Source: Pseudomonadota bacterium (GTDB lineage: Bacteria > Pseudomonadota > Alphaproteobacteria > Acetobacterales > Acetobacteraceae). Taken from it: DNA of 64,000 nucleotides. Position numbers and translations under genes: made by a program. The DNA lies in assembly GCA_021780935.1 (NCBI GenBank), contig JAJXXT010000155.1, positions 22,013 to 86,012 of the forward strand, written 5' to 3'. The notes under the pieces are model-generated. The model saw only the letters and a list, made by a program, of their open reading frames with translations, had not been told where the DNA came from and made no database searches. Each line of letters begins with the position of its first letter. Positions within the stretch are counted from its first letter, which is position 1. This document shows, piece after piece, positions 40,911 through 50,440 of the stretch.

Positions 40911-42014
40911 CTATGCCACTTCCCGCAGCGCCTGCGCGAACCGTGAGACATCCTCGTCGTCGGCCCAGACATGCGGGCTGACGCGCAGCACCCCCAGGCG
41001 GTCACTGGCAAAGGTGCCTCGCGCCGCCAGCGCCGCGATCAGCCCGGGATTCATGCCGCCCGGCAGCCGCAGGCCGAGAATATGCGGCGCCCGCAGCGCG
41101 CGCGGCAGCACCTCGATGCCGAGCCCGCTCGCCACCGCCGCCAGCGCATCGGTCAACATGCGCAGCCGGGCCGCGATCGCGGCCTGTCCCCAGCCGCCAA
41201 CCAGCTCCATCCCAGCCGCTGCCATCGGCAGGCCGATCGGGTCGTTGCGCTCGCCCCTGTCATAGCGCCGCGCGCCCGGCGCAAAGTTGCCGCCGGGCCG
41301 GTTGGCGCCGTGTTCATCGAGCGGCATCCCGCCCTGGCGCTCGGGCGCCGCATAGAGAAATGCCAGACTGTACGGACCGAGCACCCATTTGTAGGTCGGG
41401 AAAGCCAGGAAATCCGGCCGCAGCCGCTGGACGTCCACGTCGAGCACGCCGACGGCCTGTGTGGCGTCGATCACCACCGCCCCACCGGCCGTGCGCACCG
41501 CCGGGACCACGCGGTCGAGGTCGATCAGCGCGCCATCGCACCAATGCAGCGGCGTCAGCGCAGCCAGCGCCAGCTTCGGCCCGGGTCTCGCGATGGCGGC
41601 GAGAATGGCCTGCGTCCAATCGCCATCGGCCGGCCGCGCCACGACATCGAGAACCAGGCCACGCTCCGCCGCCAGCCGGTCGAACACCAGTGCCAGGGAC
41701 GGAAACTCGTCGGCCACGCGCAGGATCCGGCTGCCCGGCGGCAGCTCCAGGTTGCGCGCCGCCGTCGCGATGCCGTGGCTCACCGCGCTGACGATGGCGA
41801 TATCCTCCGCGGATGCACCGATCATCCGCGCCGCCGCCGCGCGCACCCGCTCGACCATCACGTCGTCGCGCGCCATCGCCCAGGGGTGTACCTTGGCCAT
41901 CACACCGCGAGCCCCCGCCTCACGCACCGGTGCGGGCAGGGCCGAGAAGGCGGCGGCGTCGAGATAGGCGACATCGCGCGGGATGTCGAAAAGGTCTCGC
42001 TGCGACCCGAGCAT
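40911..42014 (-). CDS. Class V aminotransferase-fold PLP enzyme
   Basis: The 367-residue protein has AYLDAAAFSALPAPVREAG at its start, SHGIATAARNLELPPGSRIL, VVIDATQAVGVLDVDV with the PLP-binding aspartate, and FPTYKWVLGPYSLAFLY with the PLP lysine. This is the class V fold of NifS, SufS and isopenicillin N epimerase. The late cysteine loop of cysteine desulfurases is not recognised, so an epimerase- or aminotransferase-like role is more likely. The ATG at 42014 was preferred over one 51 bases upstream. Substrate is unknown. Confidence 0.87.
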   Translation of the reverse strand: MLGSQRDLFDIPRDVAYLDAAAFSALPAPVREAGARGVMAKVHPWAMARDDVMVERVRAAAARMIGASAEDIAIVSAVSHGIATAARNLELPPGSRILRVADEFPSLALVFDRLAAERGLVLDVVARPADGDWTQAILAAIARPGPKLALAALTPLHWCDGALIDLDRVVPAVRTAGGAVVIDATQAVGVLDVDVQRLRPDFLAFPTYKWVLGPYSLAFLYAAPERQGGMPLDEHGANRPGGNFAPGARRYDRGERNDPIGLPMAAAGMELVGGWGQAAIAARLRMLTDALAAVASGLGIEVLPRALRAPHILGLRLPGGMNPGLIAALAARGTFASDRLGVLRVSPHVWADDEDVSRFAQALREVA

Positions 42015-42079
42015 CAGACGGTCCTCCCTTGTTTCGCGATAGTCGTGCCGCTGGCCACCCAACAACCCTCCCCATCAAC

Positions 42080-42694
42080 TCACGACACCAGCACACGATG
42101 CTGCCGCAGGAAACCGAGCAGCGCCAACAGCGGCAGGCCGAGGATCGCCGCGTGCTCGCCATCGACGCGCTCGAACAGCATCGCGCCAGGCCCCTCCAGC
42201 CGATAGGCGCCGACGCTGGACAGCACGGCCTCGCCCTCCGCCGCGAGATAGGCGTCGAGAAACACCTCGGAAAAATCCCGCATCACAAGCCGCGGGCGGG
42301 CCAGATGCCGCCAGATTTCGTGGCCGTGGCGATGACAGACGATCGCGGTTTCCAGCACGTGTTCCGCGCCACGCAGCGCCAGAAGCTGGGTGCGCGCGGC
42401 GGCGAGGTTCGCCGGCTTGTCAAACCAGGTGTCCCGGCAGACCAGGATCTGATCGCAGCCAATGACCAGCGCCTCCGGCTGCCGCCGCGCGACCGAAGCC
42501 GCCTTGAGTCCGGCGAGCAGCAGCGCCGCCTCGCCGGCCGAAGCACAATCGGCCCGCGCCGCCGCCTTGGCCGCCGCCTCGTCGACCGGTGCTGGTATCG
42601 CCTCGGCGATCACGCCGGCCGCGCGCAGCACCATCGCCCTCGCGGTCGACCCCGAGGCGAGAACCAGCCGCGGTCGCTCGACCTGCAGGGTCAC
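42080..42694 (-). CDS. maf: Maf-like nucleotide pyrophosphatase
   Basis: Maf enzymes hydrolyse non-canonical or canonical NTPs to monophosphates. The 204-residue protein has LVLASGSTARAMVLRAAG at its start, VIGCDQILVCRDTWFDKP in place of the usual GaDTvV segment, and VGAYRLEGPGAMLFERVDGEHAAILGLPLLAL near the end. The location beside the DUF299 gene and the origin matches the order in Caulobacter and Rickettsia. It starts 25 bases after the DUF299 gene. Confidence 0.92.
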   Translation of the reverse strand: MTLQVERPRLVLASGSTARAMVLRAAGVIAEAIPAPVDEAAAKAAARADCASAGEAALLLAGLKAASVARRQPEALVIGCDQILVCRDTWFDKPANLAAARTQLLALRGAEHVLETAIVCHRHGHEIWRHLARPRLVMRDFSEVFLDAYLAAEGEAVLSSVGAYRLEGPGAMLFERVDGEHAAILGLPLLALLGFLRQHRVLVS

Positions 42695-42719
42695 CGTGGT
42701 CCAGGCGATTCCGGCAAGC

Positions 42720-43568
42720 TCACGGCTTCACCGTTTCCTTGGCATGCCTGGCGTGCCACGCCTCCATCAGTTGCAGCACAGTCGCCGCGGTCTCCTCGAT
42801 GGAGCGGCGCGTGACGTCGATCACCGGCCAGCCGCGCCGCTGGCACAGCCGCCGCGCCCAGAGCAGCTCCGCCTTGACCGCCTCGGGATCGACATAAGCG
42901 CCAGGGTCCTGACGCGCCGGCACCGCGCCGATCATGCGCAGGCGGTGGCGGCGGATCTCGGTGAGCGCCAGCGGATCGATGGTAAGCCCGATCACCGGGC
43001 TGCGCGGATGTTCGAGCCCCGGCGGGTCGTCGAGCCCCGGCACCAGCGGCACATTGGCTGCCTTGATGCCACGGTTGGCGAGGTAGAACGATGTCGGTGT
43101 CTTGGAGCTGCGGGAGACACCGACGAGCACCACATCCGCCTCCGCAATACCGGCCTGCGCCATGCCGTCGTCATGCGCCAGAACGAAATGCATCGCGTCG
43201 ATGCGGCGGAAATAATCGGCGTTGAGCACATATTGCCGGCCCGGCCGAGCACCGGCGGCCTCACCCGCCTCCTCCTGCAACACCGCCAGGACAGGGTCGA
43301 GCACATGCACCAGCTTCTGGCCCAGGCGCTGGCATGCCGCCTCCAGTTCCGCGCGCAACGCCCGATCGAGCAGGGTGGACAGAACCGGTCCCGGCTCCAT
43401 GTCCAGGCCCTCGATGACCCGATGCATTTGCAGTCGCGTCCGCACCAGGCTCCAGCGATGATGCACGATCGTCGCATGCTCGAATTGCACCACGGTGGCG
43501 CGCGCCACCGCGTTGAGCGTTTCGCCCGTGGCATCCGAGACCAGATGGAGGTTGAGCCGTTCGACCAT
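42720..43568 (-). CDS. DUF299 kinase/pyrophosphorylase (PPDK regulatory protein family)
   Basis: The DUF299 family includes bifunctional regulators of pyruvate phosphate dikinase or PEP synthase. The 282-residue protein from the ATG at 43568 begins [20 protein letters not shown]. It has the P-loop-like [24 protein letters not shown] and [14 protein letters not shown] near the end. This is the RP001 neighbour of hemE seen at alphaproteobacterial origins. Whether it acts on PPDK or PEP synthase is not decided by sequence; neither enzyme is in the window. Confidence 0.93.
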   Translation of the reverse strand: MVERLNLHLVSDATGETLNAVARATVVQFEHATIVHHRWSLVRTRLQMHRVIEGLDMEPGPVLSTLLDRALRAELEAACQRLGQKLVHVLDPVLAVLQEEAGEAAGARPGRQYVLNADYFRRIDAMHFVLAHDDGMAQAGIAEADVVLVGVSRSSKTPTSFYLANRGIKAANVPLVPGLDDPPGLEHPRSPVIGLTIDPLALTEIRRHRLRMIGAVPARQDPGAYVDPEAVKAELLWARRLCQRRGWPVIDVTRRSIEETAATVLQLMEAWHARHAKETVKP

Positions 43569-43827
43569 GGCCGGAGAATAACGGGGATAATTCCCGCGCA
43601 TACCCCGCCCGGATGGGATATCGGGGATGGACGCAGAGCATGGAACAACCACACCTGAGATCTTCTCTGAGGGTGCAAAACCGGCAAGACACAAGCAGAA
43701 TCATGAGGTTTCCACACGCTCTGGTTGTGGACATCTCGACTACCACCATCCGGATAGCGGGGTTCCCCGTTACCCACAGGCTTGCTACCGCGACTAATCT
43801 TAAAATTTCTTTCTTGGAATTGATGAC
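43569..43827. other. Putative chromosomal replication origin (oriC)
   Basis: This 259-base gap separates divergent hemE and DUF299 genes, the site of Cori in Caulobacter and of the origin in Rickettsia. It holds a DnaA box with one mismatch to TTATCCACA (TTACCCACA, 43770-43778). Weaker sites with two mismatches lie at 43708-43716, 43726-43734 (reverse) and 43582-43590 (reverse). An AT-rich tract, 43793-43822, lies beside hemE, and a GANTC (CcrM-type) site is at 43698-43702. Nearly all sizeable genes on both sides point away from it. No coding frame is credible here. Confidence 0.82.
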
Positions 43828-44835
43828 ATGACCAAGCGACTTCTGTGTGTGTTGAACGGCGAACGGCTCGACCCCCCACCGCTCTGGCTGATGCGCCAGG
43901 CCGGGCGCTATCTGCCGGAATATCGGGCCACACGCGCCAGGGCCGGCGGCTTCCTCGATCTGTGCCTGACGCCGGAACTCGCCGCGGAGGTGACGCTGCA
44001 ACCGCTGCGCCGCTTCGGCTTCGACGCCGCGATCCTGTTCAGCGATATTTTTGTGCTCAACTGGGCGATGGGCCATGCCGTCACCTACGAGGAGGGCGAA
44101 GGTCCACGGATGCCGCCGATCCGCGATGCGGCCGGGCTCGCGACACTGCGTCTCGACCGGGTTGCCGAGCGCACGGCACCGGTGCGCGAGGCCTTGCGCC
44201 TCATTGCCGCCCAGACGGGGGATGCGGCGCTGATTGGTTTCGCGGGCGCGCCGTTCACCGTCGCCTGTTACATGGTGGAGGGGCGTGGCGGCGATTTCCA
44301 CGAGGCAAGGCTGCTGGCGTTCCGCGACCCGGAGTTTTTCTCCGCGCTGATCGATCTGCTGACCGAGGGGACGATTCTCACGCTTGCCGGGCAGATCGAG
44401 GCCGGCGCGGAGGCGGTGATGCTGTTCGATACCTGGGCCGGGCTGCTGCCGCCGGGCCTGTTCGCGAGCCATGTCATCAACCCCGCGAAGCGTATCACCG
44501 CGGCGCTGCGCGAGCGCTTTCCCACGGTTCCGGTGATCGGCTTTCCGCGGCTGGCCGGGGCCAGCCTCGCAGGCTATGCGCGGGACACAGGGGTCCAGGC
44601 GGTGGCGATGGACAGCCAGACCGACCCCGCGACGCTGCCGCCGGGGCTGGTGGTCCAGGGCAATCTCGATCCGCTGGCGCTGCTGGCGGGCGGCGAGGCG
44701 CTGGCGCGGGAGGTCGCAGCCATTCGCCATGGCGTGGGCATACGCCCGCACGTGTTCAACCTCGGTCACGGCATCATGAAGGAAACGCCGCCGGAGAATG
44801 TCACCCGGCTGGTGGAGCTGGTGCGCCGCCGGTGA
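43828..44835 (+). CDS. hemE: Uroporphyrinogen decarboxylase
   Basis: HemE decarboxylates uroporphyrinogen III to coproporphyrinogen III. The 335-residue protein has PPPLWLMRQAGRYLPEYRATR, the substrate-binding signature, AAILFSDIFVLNWAMG with the catalytic aspartate, IGFAGAPFTVACYMVEGRG, and NLGHGIMKETPPENV near the end. It lies immediately right of the putative origin. hemH follows 53 bases later and hemJ two genes on, so the late heme steps are grouped here. Confidence 0.97.
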   Translation: MTKRLLCVLNGERLDPPPLWLMRQAGRYLPEYRATRARAGGFLDLCLTPELAAEVTLQPLRRFGFDAAILFSDIFVLNWAMGHAVTYEEGEGPRMPPIRDAAGLATLRLDRVAERTAPVREALRLIAAQTGDAALIGFAGAPFTVACYMVEGRGGDFHEARLLAFRDPEFFSALIDLLTEGTILTLAGQIEAGAEAVMLFDTWAGLLPPGLFASHVINPAKRITAALRERFPTVPVIGFPRLAGASLAGYARDTGVQAVAMDSQTDPATLPPGLVVQGNLDPLALLAGGEALAREVAAIRHGVGIRPHVFNLGHGIMKETPPENVTRLVELVRRR

Positions 44836-44888
44836 CATTCTGCCACGGCGACATTTTGCTTTGCAGCAATTCCGGCTAGACCCTTTCC

Positions 44889-46007
44889 GTGGAGCGGCCG
44901 CGCATCGCCATTGTGCTGTTCAATCTCGGTGGGCCGGACCGTCCCGAGGCGGTGCGCCCGTTTTTGCGCAACCTGTTCTCAGACCCGGCAATTCTGCGTG
45001 TCGGCCCGTTTCTGCGGCCGCTTCTTGCGCGGCTTATCGCGGCCCGCCGCACCGGTCCGGCCTCCGCCAACTACGCGCTGCTCGGCGGGTCCTCGCCGTT
45101 GCTCGATCTTACTCGCCAGCAGGCCGAGGCACTGCGCGAGGCATTGCCGGAGATGGAGGCGCGCTGTTTCATCGCCATGCGTTACTGGCACCCGATGAGC
45201 GATGCGGTGGCCCGCGACGTTGCCGCGTGGCAGCCGTCGGAGGTGGTGCTGCTGCCGCTTTATCCGCAGTTTTCCACCACCACCACCGGCAGTTCGCTGA
45301 CCGCCTGGCGGGACGCGGCGGCACGGGCAGGGCTTGTCGCGCGAGTCAGCACAATCTGCTGCTATCCGGACGATAGCAGTTATCTCGGCGCCATTGCGGC
45401 CCAGCTTCGCCACGCCTGGGACCAGGCGCGCGCCGCCGTGCCGGCCTCGACCGGTCTGCGGGTTCTGTTTTCCGCCCACGGCCTGCCGGAATCCATTGTC
45501 CGCGCCGGTGACCCCTATGAGGCGCAGGTGCGCGACAGCGTCGCCGGTGTGGTCGCCGCGATGGGCCTGCCGGACCTTGACGCAGTGGCGTGCTTCCAGT
45601 CGCGGGTGACGCCACAGCGCTGGCTCGGTCCGTCCACGGATACCGAAGTGGAACGCGCCGGCCGTGACAAGGTGGCGGTGCTGGTGGTGCCCATTGCCTT
45701 TGTTTCCGACCATAGCGAAACCCTGGTCGAGCTCGATGTCGAGTATCGGGAACTGGCCGAAAAACACGGCGTGCCCGGCTATTTCCGCGCGCCGGTCGCG
45801 AACTCCGACCCCGCTTTCATCGCCGCCCTGGCGGGGTTGGTGCGCCGGGCGCGCGCCCAGGGCCCGGGGCTTTGCGCCATGCGTCCGGGCGGCATCTGCG
45901 GGCCCGAGCATCGCGACTGCCCGCATCGCTGTGTGGCCGCCGGGGTGCAGGCAACCAGGGATGCACCCGCCCACGCACAACCGGCCAGCCTGGAACCGGT
46001 CGGTTGA
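44889..46007 (+). CDS. hemH: Ferrochelatase with cysteine-rich C-terminal tail
   Basis: Ferrochelatase inserts ferrous iron into protoporphyrin IX. The 372-residue protein starts from a GTG at 44889 and has VLFNLGGPDRPEAVRPFL, FIAMRYWHPMSDAV, LLPLYPQFSTTTTGSSL, LFSAHGLPESIV with the catalytic histidine, and PIAFVSDHSETLVELDVEY with the catalytic glutamate. The tail has LCAMRPGGICGPEHRDCPHRC, a cysteine pattern like that of ferrochelatases that bind a [2Fe-2S] cluster. Its stop overlaps the next ATG. Confidence 0.95.
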   Translation: MERPRIAIVLFNLGGPDRPEAVRPFLRNLFSDPAILRVGPFLRPLLARLIAARRTGPASANYALLGGSSPLLDLTRQQAEALREALPEMEARCFIAMRYWHPMSDAVARDVAAWQPSEVVLLPLYPQFSTTTTGSSLTAWRDAAARAGLVARVSTICCYPDDSSYLGAIAAQLRHAWDQARAAVPASTGLRVLFSAHGLPESIVRAGDPYEAQVRDSVAGVVAAMGLPDLDAVACFQSRVTPQRWLGPSTDTEVERAGRDKVAVLVVPIAFVSDHSETLVELDVEYRELAEKHGVPGYFRAPVANSDPAFIAALAGLVRRARAQGPGLCAMRPGGICGPEHRDCPHRCVAAGVQATRDAPAHAQPASLEPVG

Positions 46008-46723
46008 TGCTGCGCCTGGTGATCTTCGACTGCGATGGTGTGCTGGTGGATAGCGAGCCGGTGGCCAATCGCGTGGTTGCGGGGAGCCTCACCGATCTCG
46101 GCTGGCCGATGACCGCCGAGGAATCGCAGCGCCTGTTTCTCGGCCAGTCCCTGCGGGCCATGCGCCCCACCGTCGCCGCGCGCCTGGGCGATGCGGTGGC
46201 GTCCCGCTGGGCCGAGCAGGTCGCGGAGCGCGTCACGGCGGCGATGCTGGAGGAGGCCATCGCGGTTCCCGGCGCGCATCAGGCGGTCACGGCAGTGGAA
46301 GAGCTGGGCCTGCCGTGGCGCGTCGCCTCCAACTCGTCGCGCGCGGAACTCGCGGCCAAGCTCGGCCGCATCGGTCTTGACGCGACGGGGAGGGTGCACA
46401 GTTTCGAGGATGTGGCCCAGGGCAAGCCGGCACCCGACCTGTTTCTTGCCGCCGCCGCCGCTCAGGGCGTCGCGCCGGGCTGCTGTCTGGTGGTCGAGGA
46501 CAGTCTGGTCGGCATTGCCGCCGCCCGCGCCGCGGGGATGGACGTGGTGGCGCTGGTCCGCCACGGCGATGCGGCCGGCCACGCGGGGGCCGAGCACAGG
46601 GCGGCCGGGGCGCAGGTGATCAGCGACCTCGCCGCACTGCCCGGGCTGATCGAGGCCAGGATGACGCCGCCAACTGGCCAACCGACTGGCCAACCGACCA
46701 GCCTTAGCGGGAGTTCGCGATGA
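46007..46723 (+). CDS. HAD-superfamily phosphatase (beta-phosphoglucomutase/Gph-like)
   Basis: The 238-residue protein has HAD motif I VIFDCDGVLVDSEPVA (nucleophile Asp and acid Asp), motif II around WRVASNSSR, motif III in QGKPAPDLFLAAA and motif IV VVEDSLVGIAAARAAGM. The cap after motif I is the helical type of phosphoglycolate phosphatase-like enzymes. Substrate is unknown. It overlaps hemH by one base and hemJ by four, so it is cotranscribed with heme genes. The C-terminus contains a 12-bp repeat (46673-46696) encoding TGQP-type units. Confidence 0.9.
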   Translation: MLRLVIFDCDGVLVDSEPVANRVVAGSLTDLGWPMTAEESQRLFLGQSLRAMRPTVAARLGDAVASRWAEQVAERVTAAMLEEAIAVPGAHQAVTAVEELGLPWRVASNSSRAELAAKLGRIGLDATGRVHSFEDVAQGKPAPDLFLAAAAAQGVAPGCCLVVEDSLVGIAAARAAGMDVVALVRHGDAAGHAGAEHRAAGAQVISDLAALPGLIEARMTPPTGQPTGQPTSLSGSSR

Positions 46724-47166
46724 GTTTCCTCGCCCCCTACGTACCGTGGATCAAAGCGGTGCACGTCATTGCCATGGTTGCCTGGATGAGCGGCCTGTTC
46801 TACCTGCCGCGGCTCTTCGTCTATCATTGTCAGGTCGCACCGGGCACAGCGGAGAGCGAGCGTTTCAAGGTGATGGAGCGACGGCTGCTCAAGCAGATCA
46901 CCACGCCGGCGATGATCGTCACCTGGATTGCGGGGCTGCTGCTGGCGAGCATTCCGGGCGTGGTCGACATGCACATGCTGTGGTTTCCGGTGAAGCTGCT
47001 GCTGGTGCTGCTGATGTCCGGCTTCCACGGCGCCTGCTCGCGCTGGCGACGCGACTTCCTGGGTGACCGCAACCGCCGGCCCGAGAAATTCTATCGCATT
47101 GCCAACGAGGTCCCGACGGTGCTGCTGGTGCTCATTGTCGTGCTCGTCATCGTCAAGCCGTTCTGA
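46720..47166 (+). CDS. hemJ: Protoporphyrinogen oxidase HemJ
   Basis: HemJ oxidises protoporphyrinogen IX to protoporphyrin IX in the membrane and replaces HemY/HemG in most alphaproteobacteria. The 148-residue protein has four hydrophobic helices and the family blocks [27 protein letters not shown] (split around the conserved His), [17 protein letters not shown] with conserved Arg and Lys, and [11 protein letters not shown] near the end. It follows the HAD gene with a four-base overlap. Confidence 0.95.
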   Translation: MSFLAPYVPWIKAVHVIAMVAWMSGLFYLPRLFVYHCQVAPGTAESERFKVMERRLLKQITTPAMIVTWIAGLLLASIPGVVDMHMLWFPVKLLLVLLMSGFHGACSRWRRDFLGDRNRRPEKFYRIANEVPTVLLVLIVVLVIVKPF

Positions 47167-47189
47167 GTGCGCCGGCGCGGGAGAAACAC

Positions 47190-47714
47190 ATGAACCTGGA
47201 CGCGATCGCCATCGGCACCAACCCGCCCGAGGACATCAACGTCATCATCGAGGTCGCGATCGGCGGCGAGCCGATCAAGTACGAGATGGACAAGAAGGCC
47301 GGGGTCCTGGTGGTCGACAGGTTCCTCTACACGCCGATGCGCTACCCCGGGAATTACGGGTTTGTGCCGCACACGCTCTCCGAGGACGGCGACCCGATCG
47401 ACGTGCTGATCGCCAACACCCGCCCGATCGTTCCGGGCGCGCTGATCAACGTGCGGCCGATCGGCGTGCTGCGCATGCAGGACGAGGCGGGGAGCGACGA
47501 GAAGATCGTGGCGGTGCCCTCGCCCCGGCTCACCCGCCGCTACGAGCACGTGCACAACTACACCGACCTGCCGGTGATCACGCTAGAGCAGATCACGCAT
47601 TTTTTCGAGCATTATAAGGATCTCGAACGGGGCAAATGGGTCAAGCTCGCGGGCTGGGGCGACGCCGCGGAGGCGCGACGGATGATCACCGAGGCGATCG
47701 CGCGGGCCAGATGA
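47190..47714 (+). CDS. ppa: Inorganic pyrophosphatase (family I)
   Basis: Ppa hydrolyses pyrophosphate and so drives biosynthetic reactions. The 174-residue protein has [48 protein letters not shown] with the metal-binding aspartates (DGDPID), and [20 protein letters not shown]. Length is typical for bacterial family I. It starts 23 bases after hemJ, probably in the same transcript. Its end faces two convergent small membrane genes. Confidence 0.97.
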   Translation: MNLDAIAIGTNPPEDINVIIEVAIGGEPIKYEMDKKAGVLVVDRFLYTPMRYPGNYGFVPHTLSEDGDPIDVLIANTRPIVPGALINVRPIGVLRMQDEAGSDEKIVAVPSPRLTRRYEHVHNYTDLPVITLEQITHFFEHYKDLERGKWVKLAGWGDAAEARRMITEAIARAR

Positions 47715-47777
47715 CAGGGTTTCCGCCCCCACCTGCGACCCATGCCGTGGGTGATCGGTGCAAGGTGCGGCGCGGGG

Positions 47778-48326
47778 TCAGGCCATTTCCGGGAGAAACC
47801 CCAGCGCCGCCTGGTCGCGCAGCCGAGCCGCGGTGACGGCGTAGGTCAGTTCCCGCTGTGGCGTGGTGGCGAAGGCGGCAAGCACCGCATCGGTCGCCTC
47901 CGCGGCCTCGGCGCAGCGCAGCAGGGCGGCAAGCAGCCCGGTGGTCATGGCGCGGGCGAAATCGTCGGCCAGATCGGGCCGGGTCAGCGTCAGGTGCTGT
48001 ACCGCCTCGATGAGGCCCTGGTACTCCACGGTATCGGGCATGCGCGTGAGATGCCCGGCAACCGCGCCGCGTGCGAGACGCACCACGATATCTGGTTCCT
48101 GCAACGCATCGCTGTAGACGAGCAGGAGCCGCTGCAGCGCAATCGGCGCCGCGGCGTCGGCGAGGAAGCGCGCGAGCGCCGCGCCATGCCTAGCGCACAG
48201 CCCCTCGGCCTCGGCGCGCTGGCTGGCGCGGTGCCGACTGCGGGCATGGGCGGCAAGCCTGGCGGCCAGAAACCAGGCGGCCGCCGCGCCGGCAAGCAGC
48301 GGCCAGATCCAGCCGAGCACGCTCAT
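47778..48326 (-). CDS. Hypothetical membrane-anchored protein
   Basis: The 182-residue protein from the ATG at 48326 has one N-terminal transmembrane helix (VLGWIWPLLAGAAAAWFLAAR) followed by a helical, alanine-rich cytoplasmic or periplasmic domain with LQEPDIVVRLARGAVAGHLTRM. No family is recognised. It overlaps the upstream gene by four bases, so the pair is an operon that runs toward ppa. Confidence 0.6.
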   Translation of the reverse strand: MSVLGWIWPLLAGAAAAWFLAARLAAHARSRHRASQRAEAEGLCARHGAALARFLADAAAPIALQRLLLVYSDALQEPDIVVRLARGAVAGHLTRMPDTVEYQGLIEAVQHLTLTRPDLADDFARAMTTGLLAALLRCAEAAEATDAVLAAFATTPQRELTYAVTAARLRDQAALGFLPEMA

Positions 48327-48664
48327 GACCGGCCACCCGCACGCACTCCCGCAACCCATTGGCTGAACGGCAGACTGGCCTGCGCCGGCGAGAGCCGGTC
48401 GCGATGCTGGCTTTTGACGATGTTCAGCTCCAGGGCCGTCGCGTCGAACGCCACCTGGTCTCGCACCGCCTCGCGCCGCCGCTCCGCCGCGATCAGCCGC
48501 AGATGCCAGAACACCAGCAGATCCGCGAAGAGGATCACGACGGGGAAGGCAGGAACGCCATGGGCCACGGCGGCGGCGGCGGCGAGCAGCGCCAGCACCA
48601 CCCCGAGGATGGCACGCCAGATACCGGCAAGGCGCATCAGTTGCTGGCGCAGTTCGTCCAACAT
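48323..48664 (-). CDS. Hypothetical two-helix membrane protein
   Basis: The 113-residue protein has two adjacent hydrophobic helices (ILGVVLALLAAAAAVAHGV and FPVVILFADLLVFWHLRLI) and a basic helical tail with RRREAVRDQVAFDATALELN. GGAGG lies just two bases before the ATG at 48664, and a GTG three codons upstream is also possible. No family is recognised. It is translationally coupled to the following membrane protein gene. Confidence 0.6.
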   Translation of the reverse strand: MLDELRQQLMRLAGIWRAILGVVLALLAAAAAVAHGVPAFPVVILFADLLVFWHLRLIAAERRREAVRDQVAFDATALELNIVKSQHRDRLSPAQASLPFSQWVAGVRAGGRS

Positions 48665-49074
48665 CACCTCCACAACCTGCCGGCGGTCACGGCGGCTCGG
48701 CCGGCGGGAGTGTCCGGAAGCGAGCGTCTTGCCGGGAGAGGCATCGGGGCTGACATCTTGAGCGGATCGTTGGCGGGCGCGATGCGCCGCGTCAACCTCG
48801 GCGACGCGGTGGCGGGTTCCGGGTGCTGCGGCAGAGGATCGGGGCAGCGGTCTTGACGCTCCCGTTCCGCCCCTCTAACTAATCAGTGCCGTGCGTGGTG
48901 CCTTTCGCCGCGCCTCCTCCCCCGTCAACCGGACGCGGCAGCCCGGCGCGGGTTCCCCCCGACTTCGCTTTTCCCTCGGACCAAGCTATTGCCCGCGCGA
49001 CCCTCTCGTGACCGTGGCATGCCCAAAAGAACGCCGCCGAGGCTCCCTCCGAAGAGGTCTCCCCAAGAGGTCAC
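48665..49074. other. 410-base intergenic region, rho leader
   Basis: This is the only gap above 300 bases in the window. It separates a leftward membrane gene from rightward rho and must hold both promoters. The half near rho is C-rich and G-poor around 48895-48970, the composition that favours Rho loading, which fits known autoregulation of rho. No RNA family, strong hairpin or credible gene was seen. Confidence 0.5.
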
Positions 49075-50349
49075 ATGCATCTTGCCGAACTCAAGGCCAA
49101 ATCCCCCGCGGACTTGCTGAGCTTCGCGGAATCACTCCAGATCGAGAATGCCTCCTCGCTGCGCAAGCAGGATATGCTGTTCGCGATCCTCAAGAATCTT
49201 GCCGAGAACGAGCAGGCGATCCAGGGCGAGGGTACGCTTGAAATCCTGCCGGACGGTTTCGGCTTTCTGCGCAGCGCCGACAGCAACTACCTCCCCGGCC
49301 CCGACGATATCTACATCTCGCCCGCGCAGGTGCGCCGCTTCGGCCTGCGCACCGGCGACTCGGTTGAGGGGCAGATCCGCGCGCCGAAGGATGGCGAGCG
49401 CTATTTCTGCCTGCTCAAGGTCAACACCATCAATTTCGAGCCGCCGGAGGCGGTGCGCCACCGCATCAATTTCGACAACCTCACCCCGCTCTATCCCGAC
49501 CGGCGGCTTAAGATGGAGATGGAGAATTTCCAGTCCGTCGCCAAGAGCGCCAACAAGGATTACACGCCGCGGGTGATCGACCTGATCGCGCCGATCGGCA
49601 TGGGCCAGCGCGCGCTCATCATCGCGCCGCCGCGCACCGGCAAGACGGTGATGCTGCAGAACATCGCCACCGCCATCGCCGCCAACCACCCCGAGGTCTT
49701 TCTGATGGTGCTGCTCATCGACGAGCGGCCGGAGGAAGTCACGGACATGGCGCGCACCGTGAAGGGCGAGGTGGTTGCCTCCACCTTCGACGAGCCGGCG
49801 ACGCGGCATGTGCAGGTGACCGAGATGGTGCTGGAGAAGGCCAAGCGCCTGGTCGAGCACAAGCGCGACGTGGTGATCCTCCTCGACAGCATCACCCGCC
49901 TCGCCCGCGCCTACAACACGGTCGTGCCGTCGTCGGGCAAGGTGCTGACCGGCGGTGTCGATGCCAACGCGCTGCAGCGGCCGAAACGATTTTTCGGTGC
50001 CGCGCGCAACATCGAGGAGGGTGGCAGCCTGACGATCATCGCGACCGGCCTGATCGACACCGGCAGCCGCATGGACGAGGTGATCTTCGAGGAGTTCAAG
50101 GGCACCGGTAACTGCGAGATCATTCTCGACCGCAAGCTCTCGGACAAGCGCACCTATCCCGCGATCGACATCACCAAGTCCGGCACCCGCAAGGAGGAGC
50201 TGTTGGTGGATCGCGGCACGCTGTCCAAGATGTGGGTGCTGCGCCGCATCCTGAACCCGATGGGGCCGATGGATTCGATGGATTTCCTGCTGGAGAAGCT
50301 GAAATACAGCAAGACCAACCACGATTTCTTCGACGCGATGAATACTTAG
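49075..50349 (+). CDS. rho: Transcription termination factor Rho
   Basis: Rho is the hexameric RNA helicase that ends many transcripts. The 424-residue protein has the N-terminal [19 protein letters not shown], the RNA-binding cold-shock-like domain [22 protein letters not shown] (split around the RNP motif), Walker [16 protein letters not shown] near residue 185, the ERPEEVTDM segment, Walker [17 protein letters not shown], and the R-loop [20 protein letters not shown]. No insertion between the N-terminal domains is present. Confidence 0.97.
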   Translation: MHLAELKAKSPADLLSFAESLQIENASSLRKQDMLFAILKNLAENEQAIQGEGTLEILPDGFGFLRSADSNYLPGPDDIYISPAQVRRFGLRTGDSVEGQIRAPKDGERYFCLLKVNTINFEPPEAVRHRINFDNLTPLYPDRRLKMEMENFQSVAKSANKDYTPRVIDLIAPIGMGQRALIIAPPRTGKTVMLQNIATAIAANHPEVFLMVLLIDERPEEVTDMARTVKGEVVASTFDEPATRHVQVTEMVLEKAKRLVEHKRDVVILLDSITRLARAYNTVVPSSGKVLTGGVDANALQRPKRFFGAARNIEEGGSLTIIATGLIDTGSRMDEVIFEEFKGTGNCEIILDRKLSDKRTYPAIDITKSGTRKEELLVDRGTLSKMWVLRRILNPMGPMDSMDFLLEKLKYSKTNHDFFDAMNT

Positions 50350-50440
50350 CGCTCTCTGCGCCCGACGAAGACCCAGCGCCCAGCCCGCACCATCGCGGCC
50401 CGACACGCCCACCCCCGCAGACGCAACACCGGAACACGAC

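Noticed and set aside
50350..50440. Possible SAH riboswitch upstream of ahcY
   Set aside because: The conserved GGAGCGCTGC-type core of SAH riboswitches is not present and the leader is C-rich with no matching pairings.
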